From positions 248,001 through 312,000 of the forward strand of contig CAYFMQ010000001.1 in NCBI GenBank assembly GCA_964344255.1: a DNA stretch of 64,000 nucleotides, in the 5' to 3' direction. This document shows positions 42,675 through 49,857 of this stretch, one piece after another. The stretch is from JAJFIE01 sp964344255 (GTDB lineage: Bacteria > Pseudomonadota > Alphaproteobacteria > Rhodospirillales > Casp-alpha2). How positions within the stretch are numbered: position 1 is the stretch's first letter; the number at the start of each line of letters is the position of its first letter. The notes under the pieces are model-generated. The model had not been told where the DNA came from. It did not search any database and saw nothing but the letters and a program-made list of their open reading frames with translations. The translations under genes and the position numbers were made by a program.

Positions 42675-44318
42675 TTACTCGCCGCTTTTGATCCGCTCGC
42701 GCAGCACGAATTTCTGGATCTTGCCGGTGGACGTCTTCGGCAATTCGCCGAGAACCACCCGCTTGGGCGCCTTGAAGTGCGCCATGTTGTCGCGGCAGAA
42801 ATCGATGATTTCCTGTTCCGTCACCTGGCTGTCCGCCTTGACCTCGACAAAGGCGCAGGGCGTTTCTCCCCATTTCTCGTCCGGTTGAGCGACCACGGCG
42901 GCGAGGGCAACGGCGGGGTGTTTGTAGATGGTGCTTTCCACCTCGACGGACGAAATGTTCTCGCCGCCCGAGATGATGATGTCCTTCAGGCGGTCCTTGA
43001 TCTCCATGTAGCCGTTCGGGTGCACCACGGCGAGATCGGCGGAATGAAACCAGCCGTCCCGGAAGGCTTCTTCCGAGGCTTTAGCGTTCTTGTAGTAGCC
43101 CTTCATCACCGCATTGCCGCGGATACAGATTTCACCCATGGACTCGCCGTCGGCAGGCACTGGTTCGCCTGTGTTGACGTCGAGAACCTTGATGTCCTCC
43201 ATCATGGGGAAGCGCACGCCCTGGCGGGCCTTGATGGTGGCCTGCTCACCGAAGGAAAGGTCATCCCACGCCGACTGCCAGGCGCAGTGCGAAACGTGGC
43301 CGTAAGTCTCCGTCAGGCCGTAGACCTGCATGACGTCGAAACCGAGCGCCTGCACGGCCTCCAGCACCGCGCTGGGCGGCGGGGCGCCGGCGGTCATGGC
43401 CTTGACCGGATGATCGAAGCTGCGGCGCTGGTCGTCGGGCGCGTTGATCAGCAGGCCGAGGACGATGGGCGCGCCGCCGAAATGGCTGACCTTGTGGTCC
43501 GCCACGGCGTCGAAGATATTCTTGGCCGTGATGTAGCGGCAGCAGATGATGGTGCCGGCCACCGCCGTCATGGTCCAGGCATGGCCCCAGCCGTTGCAGT
43601 GGAACATGGGCACGGTATAGAGATACGTCGGATGGTTGGGCAGTTCCCACGCAACCACGGTGCCCATGGTCATCAGGTACGACCCCCGGTGGTGATAGAC
43701 AACGCCCTTGGGCCTGCCGGAGGTGCCGGATGTGTAATTGAGCGCCAGCGCCTGCCATTCGTCGTCGGGCAACTGCCAGTCGTAGGCCGGATCGCCGTCC
43801 GCAATGAAGGCTTCGTAATCGGTTTCACCGAGGCGCTCGCCTTCACCCTCGTTCAGTACCGCCTGCTCATCGGCAATGTCGATCACCTCCAGGTCGTCGT
43901 TGCCCAGCATGGCAAGCGCCTGCTTGACCGTGGGCGAGAACTGGGTGTCGGTGATAAAGACCTTGGCGTCGCCGTGGTCCAGGATATAGGCGATGGTGTC
44001 GGCGTCCAGGCGCGTATTGATGGTGTTCAGCACGGCACCGCACATGGGGATTCCAAAATGGGCCTCGAACAGCTCCGGCGTGTTGGCCGCCATGATCGCA
44101 ACCGTATCGCCGATGCCGATGCCGCGCTTGTTGAGCGCGCTGGCGAGCCGGACACAGCGTTCGTAGGACTGCCGCCAGGTGTAGGCGCGCTTGCCGTAAA
44201 TAACAGATGTGTAGTCGGGATAAATATCCCGGGTCCGGCGAATAAAGGACAAGGGCGACAGGGACTGGTAATTGGCCGGGTTCTTGCCCATGCCGTCTTC
44301 AAAAGCGTTGTTCGCCAT
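42675..44318 (-). CDS. Acyl-CoA synthetase (AMP-forming), candidate MMPA-CoA ligase
   Basis: A 547-residue adenylate-forming enzyme: P-loop YTSGTSGRPKG (195-205), YGLTETYGHVSHCAWQ in the A5 region, SADLAVVHPNGYMEIKDRLKDIIISGGENISSVEVES for the hinge, and catalytic K533 in PKTSTGKIQK. It belongs to the medium-chain FadD-like group. Its place 59 bp behind dmdA makes 3-methylmercaptopropionate, the DmdA product, a plausible substrate (DmdB step), but the sequence is not of the best-known roseobacter DmdB form, so the acid could also be acrylate-derived or a fatty acid. No dmdC or dmdD gene is in the window. Confidence 0.9.
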   Translation of the reverse strand: MANNAFEDGMGKNPANYQSLSPLSFIRRTRDIYPDYTSVIYGKRAYTWRQSYERCVRLASALNKRGIGIGDTVAIMAANTPELFEAHFGIPMCGAVLNTINTRLDADTIAYILDHGDAKVFITDTQFSPTVKQALAMLGNDDLEVIDIADEQAVLNEGEGERLGETDYEAFIADGDPAYDWQLPDDEWQALALNYTSGTSGRPKGVVYHHRGSYLMTMGTVVAWELPNHPTYLYTVPMFHCNGWGHAWTMTAVAGTIICCRYITAKNIFDAVADHKVSHFGGAPIVLGLLINAPDDQRRSFDHPVKAMTAGAPPPSAVLEAVQALGFDVMQVYGLTETYGHVSHCAWQSAWDDLSFGEQATIKARQGVRFPMMEDIKVLDVNTGEPVPADGESMGEICIRGNAVMKGYYKNAKASEEAFRDGWFHSADLAVVHPNGYMEIKDRLKDIIISGGENISSVEVESTIYKHPAVALAAVVAQPDEKWGETPCAFVEVKADSQVTEQEIIDFCRDNMAHFKAPKRVVLGELPKTSTGKIQKFVLRERIKSGE

Positions 44319-44377
44319 GTTGATCCTCCCAGTTTTGTCTTCTCTTTTTATCCAGGTATCCGGTAATCAGCCGATCG

Positions 44378-45517
44378 TTATGAAGCGCGGGCCTGCTCCT
44401 GTTCCGGCTTGGGAAACGGCAATTCAGAGACAACACCACCGCGTTCACCATAAGGCGTTTCGAGCCTGACGTCCTGCCCCGGTGAGAAGAAGCCCTTGTC
44501 CAGCATGGCAAAGGCCACGTTGCAGCCGAAATCGGGCGAGAACGCCAGCGAGCTTACCTGCCCGACGCGCTTCGATCCGTCATGCACCGTCCACGGCTCC
44601 ACGTTCGACGGCAACGGATCGCCATCGACGCGCAAACCCATGACTTTACGGCTGACGCCTTCCCCGGCGATGCGCTTGACGGCCTTCAAGCCAATCGCAT
44701 CGAAATCCCCGCTCACATTGCAATAGCGATCCAGGTTGCACTCCAGGGGATTGTTCTCCAGCGTCATATCGTTACCGTAGGACAACAACCCGCCTTCGAT
44801 ACGCTCAATCAGGTTGGGGCATCCGGGTCCCACATTGAAGGGCTGACCGGCCTCCCAGAGGGTATCCCACAAATCGAGCGCCAGGTTCTCGCGGTCCACG
44901 TAAATCTCGAAACCGCCCTGCTTGCTCCAGCCGGAGCGCGCGACGATGAAATCGTGGCCCTTGAAGGGAAGCGGTTGGAAGCCGAAGAAGCGGATATCGT
45001 GCACCACATCGCCGAAAACAGCGGCCATCAGGTCATTTGCTTTCGGCCCCTGCACGGCCAGCGGCCAGACATCGGGCTCGAACACCGCCACATCCAGGCC
45101 TAGGCCGTGAGCCAAGCCCCTGGCCCAAAGCCAGACATCGGAGTCGGCCACGGAAACCCAGTACCTGTCTTCATCCAGCTTCAGGATAACGGGGTCGTTG
45201 ACCATGCCGCCGTCCACATCGACCAGCGGCGCATAGACGCCCTGGCCGATCCTGATAGTCGAGAGATCACGCACCGTCATCAGTTGAGTCAGGCGGAAGG
45301 CATCCGGTCCTTTCAACTCGACCTGGCGTTCGCAGCCAACGTCCCAGAGCTGAACGTGCTGTTTCAAGTGACGGTAGTCCTCTTCCACGCCGCGGAACGA
45401 GGTCGCCAACAGCATGTGATTGTAGACCGTGTAACCGGCGACGCCCAATTCCTCGACACGGGGGGAAAACGGTGTACGGCGGGTGCGCCGGGAAACGGCA
45501 AGAACAGGGGCGCTCAT
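44378..45517 (-). CDS. dmdA: Dimethylsulfoniopropionate demethylase (GcvT-like)
   Basis: From the ATG at 45517 the product has 379 residues, close to known DmdA. It follows DmdA closely over its length: SRRTRRTPFSPRVEELGVAGYT and YNHMLLATSFRGVEEDYRHLK at the start, WDVGCERQVELKG, VNDPVILKLDEDRYWVSVADSD, RSGWSKQGGFEIYV and GPGCPNLIERIEGGLLSYGND. These wordings differ from glycine-cleavage GcvT and from dimethylglycine enzymes. DmdA moves a methyl group from DMSP to tetrahydrofolate, leaving 3-methylmercaptopropionate. A TTG at 45544 overlapping the DUF1326 stop is the other start. Between DUF1326 and the acyl-CoA ligase on the same strand. Confidence 0.88.
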   Translation of the reverse strand: MSAPVLAVSRRTRRTPFSPRVEELGVAGYTVYNHMLLATSFRGVEEDYRHLKQHVQLWDVGCERQVELKGPDAFRLTQLMTVRDLSTIRIGQGVYAPLVDVDGGMVNDPVILKLDEDRYWVSVADSDVWLWARGLAHGLGLDVAVFEPDVWPLAVQGPKANDLMAAVFGDVVHDIRFFGFQPLPFKGHDFIVARSGWSKQGGFEIYVDRENLALDLWDTLWEAGQPFNVGPGCPNLIERIEGGLLSYGNDMTLENNPLECNLDRYCNVSGDFDAIGLKAVKRIAGEGVSRKVMGLRVDGDPLPSNVEPWTVHDGSKRVGQVSSLAFSPDFGCNVAFAMLDKGFFSPGQDVRLETPYGERGGVVSELPFPKPEQEQARAS

Positions 45518-45540
45518 GTCTTTAGCTGTCTCCCCGGACT

Positions 45541-46155
45541 TCAACCGCGCCAGGCGATCTGACAGATTTCCGAGCTCAGGCCATCGAAATCCCAGACCCG
45601 GCCGAAATCGCGAACCCGGCTCTTGTCCGCCTTGGCGACAACCACGTCATGGGAAATCCAGTAACCACTGTTTTTGATAACGACGGGATCGTAGCCGTTA
45701 CCGCCGGTCACGGGCGTGATCGCGCCTTCGATCTTCTTGGCCACGTTGAAATGCCGGGTATCGCCGTTGGTGGCGTAGGAAATCGGCACGTGCTGGGTGC
45801 CCAGGAATTCACCCACAAGAATTTTCAGCAGGCCCGTGCTGCCGCCGGCCTGGCCAGTAAAGACTTTTTCGAGCCCGGCGGAAGCGGCGCCATCGGCGCG
45901 CTCGTCGATATAGAGGGCGGCTTTCCAGTTGCCGCGCCCCATGTTTCCGGGAATATCCAGCAACAGCCCGATATTCAGGTTGTCCAGCTTGGCATTGCCG
46001 TAGTAGCCGCTATCGATGCGGATGCCGGCCCAGCCCTGGCAGTAGCCTTCCGTCGGCGCATGCTGGCCGAGCGATACGACGCAAGGGCAGAACACCGTAC
46101 AGCAGCAATTGAGGATCAATTCACCGTTTATTTCCCAGTTGTTTTTAGCCATCAA
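45541..46155 (-). CDS. DUF1326 domain protein, Cys-rich
   Basis: A 204-residue DUF1326 protein without signal peptide. It begins NNWEINGELILNCCCTVFCPCVV..., with Cys at 17, 18, 19, 23, 25 and 39, a likely metal-binding cluster, and then a beta-rich body (GRGNWKAALYIDERADGAASAGLEKVFTGQAGG). Function is unknown; it is regularly adjacent to DUF2182 membrane proteins, as here with an 11-bp overlap. It ends right at the start of dmdA. Confidence 0.85.
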   Translation of the reverse strand: MMAKNNWEINGELILNCCCTVFCPCVVSLGQHAPTEGYCQGWAGIRIDSGYYGNAKLDNLNIGLLLDIPGNMGRGNWKAALYIDERADGAASAGLEKVFTGQAGGSTGLLKILVGEFLGTQHVPISYATNGDTRHFNVAKKIEGAITPVTGGNGYDPVVIKNSGYWISHDVVVAKADKSRVRDFGRVWDFDGLSSEICQIAWRG

Positions 46156-47146
46156 AAAATCCTATCTGCATGAAACCGGTAACAAGGAGCAATACGCCCC
46201 AGGTTACAAACACAATACCCACACCATGGGTGATGACGCCACTCATACCTGGCTTGCCTGAAACATCCCCCTCCTTGCCGCCGGGAGCGATTTTTTCAAG
46301 CAGCATGACGAGGGTGAGAACGGCCATCCAGACCAGGTTCATCACCCCGCCAACGAACATCAACGCCATCATCGCCCAGCAGCACCCGACACAATAAAGC
46401 CCGTGATGCAACCCCATGCGGAAGGCACCCGTGGAACCGTCGCGCCAGTTGCTCATGAAAAACCGCATAGGTGAGCGGCACTGGCTGAGGCAAGCCTGTT
46501 TAAGGGCGCTCCATTGGTAAAGCCCGGCCAGGACCAGCATGACGCCGCCGATCAGGGGAGCCGCATCGATCAGCGCTTTTTCACCGCTGATCAGAAACCC
46601 GAGACCCCATTGCAGAAGCGACGCCGCCACAGCAATGCCAAGCCAGACGATCAGGTATCCTGCCGGAAAAATCCAGCCGGGAACCGGGGCCATGCCCTTT
46701 TCCCGGGCGGCGCTGCGGATATCCTCGAAAGCGGCCATGAACGGCAGGGCGGTCGGCAGCATCATGGCAAGCGACATGACCGCCCACATGACAAGCGCGC
46801 TCCACAATTGATGAAGCGGCCAGACGCCGGCCTGCGTGCCGCTTCCCACCGCAAAGGCGCGGCAGATATCAGCCCAAATCCCCTGTTCCGGCAGGCCGTT
46901 GCCGCCAAGCGAGCGGACAACATCGTCGATAAACGCCATACCAGGCCCGAGTGCGCCATAACCCCCGTCAAGCGCAGCATGGTCGGACACCATGCGCCAC
47001 AACACCAGCCATCCCAGAATAGATACCAGGAGAACAGCGCCGATAACGCTGCCCTTTCCCCATAACCGGTCGAGAACCCGTGCAGCACCCTGCCTCGGAA
47101 TTTCCATGGACCGGTTTGGACCGGATTGTGTCCCGGATAACGCCAT
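46145..47146 (-). CDS. DUF2182 family integral membrane protein
   Basis: From the ATG at 47146, preceded by GGGGGA at 9 bases, the product has 333 residues with about seven TM helices. WAVMSLAMMLPTALPFM is the family motif, followed by LKQACLSQCRSPMRFFMSNWRDGSTGAFRMGLHHGLYCVGCCWAMM with the conserved Cys residues and the HHGLYCVGCCW signature. These Cys/Met-rich membrane proteins are thought to bind metal. It is the first gene of the seven-gene minus run and is divergent from a LysR gene, its likely regulator. Confidence 0.88.
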   Translation of the reverse strand: MALSGTQSGPNRSMEIPRQGAARVLDRLWGKGSVIGAVLLVSILGWLVLWRMVSDHAALDGGYGALGPGMAFIDDVVRSLGGNGLPEQGIWADICRAFAVGSGTQAGVWPLHQLWSALVMWAVMSLAMMLPTALPFMAAFEDIRSAAREKGMAPVPGWIFPAGYLIVWLGIAVAASLLQWGLGFLISGEKALIDAAPLIGGVMLVLAGLYQWSALKQACLSQCRSPMRFFMSNWRDGSTGAFRMGLHHGLYCVGCCWAMMALMFVGGVMNLVWMAVLTLVMLLEKIAPGGKEGDVSGKPGMSGVITHGVGIVFVTWGVLLLVTGFMQIGFFDG

Positions 47147-47179
47147 GGCGTTTATCCCCCAAGAGCAAAAGAACAAACT

Positions 47180-47198
47180 GCCTGTCACGCAGACAGGC
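47180..47198. promoter_or_regulatory. Inverted repeat in the DUF2182/LysR intergenic region
   Basis: GCCTGTC (47180-47186) and GACAGGC (47192-47198) form a perfect 7-bp inverted repeat with 5-bp spacer, 34 bp upstream of the DUF2182 start and about 100 bp before the LysR start. A candidate regulator site or leader hairpin. Confidence 0.45.
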
Positions 47199-47296
47199 TC
47201 TTGACTTTAACGCCTCTAGATAACCGCATCGGGGAGACATGCGCAAATAACGAATTTTCGATACAAGGCCTAATTTTTTTTATAAGTTAATTGGTC

Positions 47297-48187
47297 ATGG
47301 CGCGAAAACTACCCCCCCTGAACTGGATACGCTCGTTTGAAGCGGCGGCTCGCAACTTGAGCTTTACCGCAACCGGCGAGGAACTTCACCTGACGCAGGC
47401 CGCCGTCAGCCAGCATATAAAATCCCTGGAGCAGTATCTGGGGCAGCCGCTTTTCATTCGCATGGCGCGGAGCCTGAAACTGACGGACCAGGGGCGCTCC
47501 TACCAGCAGCGCATCGAACCCCTGCTGGGCCGGCTGGCCGAAGACACGGAGGAAATATTCGGCGCCCGAAAGACAAACCAGATAACCGTCCGCGCCAATG
47601 CCGCTTTTTCGGTGCTGTGGCTGGCCCCGCGGCTGAACCGTTTCCTCGACGCCTATCCCGAGCTTCACGTTCGTATCTTCAATCCGATCTGGTCCATACA
47701 GGAAATGGAAGAGGGCGCGGATTTTGAAATCCGTTACGGAATCGAGCAGCAGGACACGCACCTGATCCACCGGCTGACGCGGGAGCTGTTGTTTCCCGTG
47801 TGCGCGCCTGGGCACCTTCCTGCCGACAGGAAGGATCTTGCCACGGCGCTGGCGGATGCGCCGCTGATCGACGTGATCGGTTACCGCGACGGCTGGCCCG
47901 ACTGGATCAGGGCTGCCGGCGTTTCGCCGAAGGACGGTTACAGGTACGTCCAGTGCGACAACTCCATCATGGCGTTTGAACTGGCGCTCAATGGCAATGG
48001 GCTGGCGATGGCCCGGTCCTCGTTGGCCGACGGCATGCTGAACAATGGAAAGCTGGCGCGCGCCCATGATTTGAGCATTCCCGCCCGAGAAGCCTTTTAT
48101 CTGGCGGAACGGGGCAAGGAAGGCTCACCGGACAGCCATGCCGCCTTTCGTGAATGGCTGCTGGATGAATCACAGGATTTTAGATGA
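47297..48187 (+). CDS. LysR family regulator, GcvA-like
   Basis: From the ATG at 47297 (a TTG two codons earlier is the alternative) the product has 296 residues. The HTH is MARKLPPLNWIRSFEAAARNLSFTATGEELHLTQAAVSQHIKSLEQYLGQPLF in segments 1-55, the GcvA/AmpR-type wording, and the effector domain follows (ITVRANAAFSVLWLAPRLNRFLDAYPELHVRIF). It is divergent from the DUF2182-dmdA run and converges on the second cupin gene, so it likely controls the DMSP-type cluster. Confidence 0.92.
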   Translation: MARKLPPLNWIRSFEAAARNLSFTATGEELHLTQAAVSQHIKSLEQYLGQPLFIRMARSLKLTDQGRSYQQRIEPLLGRLAEDTEEIFGARKTNQITVRANAAFSVLWLAPRLNRFLDAYPELHVRIFNPIWSIQEMEEGADFEIRYGIEQQDTHLIHRLTRELLFPVCAPGHLPADRKDLATALADAPLIDVIGYRDGWPDWIRAAGVSPKDGYRYVQCDNSIMAFELALNGNGLAMARSSLADGMLNNGKLARAHDLSIPAREAFYLAERGKEGSPDSHAAFREWLLDESQDFR

Positions 48188-48204
48188 CAGGCGGATGAAA
48201 CCGT

Positions 48205-48825
48205 TTAACCCCTGACGATCACGATGCCTGAATCCAGGTGGCTGGTCCACATCCAGATCGCCAGCATGGGCTCGTGGTTGGTCTGCATGGCGTGACGTAT
48301 CCCTGTTTCGTGGTGGATTTCGTCGCCCGGTTCGACAGGGAACCAGGGGTCCGTGCCGATCTTCCAGTCCCCGTCGCCGCCGACGATCCAGTAGGTTTCC
48401 TCGGCCTGGTGAGCATGCGGCGGATAATAGGCGTCGCGTCCCTGCAGCGACAGCCCCACCTCCACCTTGTTGCAGTGCAGGGGCGCTTGCGTGCCGATCA
48501 GCCACGTCCAGGCCCAGTTCCGGGCGATCGCCGCCATGTCCGGCTCGTTATCATAATCTTCGTAACCGACGTTCCAGCGAAGCTGGTCCTTCACCGCCAA
48601 AACCGCTTCGGCGACCATATGGGGGTTGGAGCCGTACTGACCCGAATTGGCGCAGGCGGCTTCCAACTGCGCATCGACAACCGGCTGGCTTCGCGGCTCC
48701 GGCAGCGTCAACTTGCCGTTCCACTTGATATGCTCAACGGCGAAATTGACGGCTTCGTTCGCCTCGCCACCGGCCATGGCGGATGCAAGGAAAAGGCCTT
48801 CCAGGGCTTCGATCAACGGTTTCAA
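48205..48825 (-). CDS. DMSP lyase-like cupin (DddQ/DddL family), paralog 2
   Basis: A 206-residue protein starting with TTG at 48825, after GGAGGAAAGC. It is a diverged paralog of the cupin at 41960, with the same architecture: a helical N-terminus and a C-terminal cupin with YPPHAHQAEETYWIVGG and IRHA. Y134, H139, E143, Y145 and H178 match the DddQ active-site set in the same spacing as in paralog 1. Residues around the pocket differ (GDGDWKIGTDPWFPVEPGD versus GNALWQRGAEGWVERPSGD), so the substrates may differ. It converges with the LysR gene, 17 bp between stops. Confidence 0.8.
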   Translation of the reverse strand: MKPLIEALEGLFLASAMAGGEANEAVNFAVEHIKWNGKLTLPEPRSQPVVDAQLEAACANSGQYGSNPHMVAEAVLAVKDQLRWNVGYEDYDNEPDMAAIARNWAWTWLIGTQAPLHCNKVEVGLSLQGRDAYYPPHAHQAEETYWIVGGDGDWKIGTDPWFPVEPGDEIHHETGIRHAMQTNHEPMLAIWMWTSHLDSGIVIVRG

Positions 48826-48883
48826 AGCTTTCCTCCGTTAAACTCAGGCGGATTAATGATGAACATTCCAGGTAGAATCCATA

Positions 48884-49810
48884 TCAGTGTGCGGGACAAC
48901 GATGGACTTCTACCACAGTATGAACAATGTTTAAATTGTCAGGGATTAACGACTTGTAATGTTCCGGGGTTTTTGGATCGTCGCTGACGATTGATATCTC
49001 AGCCGCGTAAATGCCGTGGCCGATGGACCAGACATGCAAGTCCGAGACCCGGTCACTCGTATCGGTTTCCAGCGACTGCTTCAGCAACTCCACATTATCC
49101 TGGCTCGCCTGACGGTCCAGCAGCACCTTGCCGGAATCCCGTATCAGGCCATAGGACCACCTGGCGACCAATACGGCACCCAGTATGCCCATGACGGGAT
49201 CGAGCCAATTGAGGCCATAATATTTACCGGCTAACAGAGCGACGATAGCCAACAGGGACGTCAGTGCATCGGCAAGAACATGTAGATAGGCCCCTCGCAG
49301 GTTATGGTCATGATGGTGGTGATGACCATGATCGTGGCTGTAATGATGGTCCGGTGTGGACGCAAGAATGACTGCGCATCCACCGTTAACCAGCAACCCG
49401 ACAACGGCGACAATCAGCGCATAATCAAACGTGATTTCAACCGGGTTAATCAGCCGTTCCGTGCTTTCCACAGCCATTGCGACGGAAAAACCTCCCAGCA
49501 AAATGGCGCTGGAAAAACCAGCGAGGCTGTTGATCTTCCCTGTTCCGAAAGCAAACCTGCGGTCGGCTGCCAGACGCCGGGCAACGATGTAAGCAACTAC
49601 CGACAAGCCCAAGGCGGCGGCGTGCGACGCCATATGCAGGCCATCCGCCAGCAACGCCATGGAGCCGTAGAGAATTCCCGCAACGATCTCAATGACCATC
49701 ATGATCGCCGTTACGATAACGACGATAAGGGTTCGCCGCTCGGCAGGCTTGACCTGGTCATGCCCAAAGACATGATCGTGGCGCCATGAACTAAGATCCT
49801 GGGTATGCAA
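48884..49810 (-). CDS. Cation diffusion facilitator, DmeF-like (Co/Ni)
   Basis: A 308-residue CDF exporter starting with TTG at 49810 after GGAGGG. SSWRHDHVFGHDQVKPAERRT is the DmeF-type N-terminus; six TM helices follow, with the metal site HMASHAAALG-like in helix 2 (ALLADGLHMASHA) and its pair in helix 5 (VLADALTSLLAI), and a His-rich loop TPDHHYSHDHGHHHHHDHN. DmeF members pump cobalt and nickel out of the cytoplasm. It lies next to the second cupin gene on the same strand, 58 bp upstream. Confidence 0.9.
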   Translation of the reverse strand: MHTQDLSSWRHDHVFGHDQVKPAERRTLIVVIVTAIMMVIEIVAGILYGSMALLADGLHMASHAAALGLSVVAYIVARRLAADRRFAFGTGKINSLAGFSSAILLGGFSVAMAVESTERLINPVEITFDYALIVAVVGLLVNGGCAVILASTPDHHYSHDHGHHHHHDHNLRGAYLHVLADALTSLLAIVALLAGKYYGLNWLDPVMGILGAVLVARWSYGLIRDSGKVLLDRQASQDNVELLKQSLETDTSDRVSDLHVWSIGHGIYAAEISIVSDDPKTPEHYKSLIPDNLNIVHTVVEVHRCPAH

Positions 49811-49857
49811 GAATTCCCTCCAACATCATTCAGTTGCGATCGTTCGGGCCGTTCCCA

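Noticed and set aside
42540..44366. 608-codon plus-strand open frame opposite the acyl-CoA ligase
   Set aside because: Antisense shadow in a GC-rich gene; no family features, while the opposite strand has all adenylate-forming motifs.
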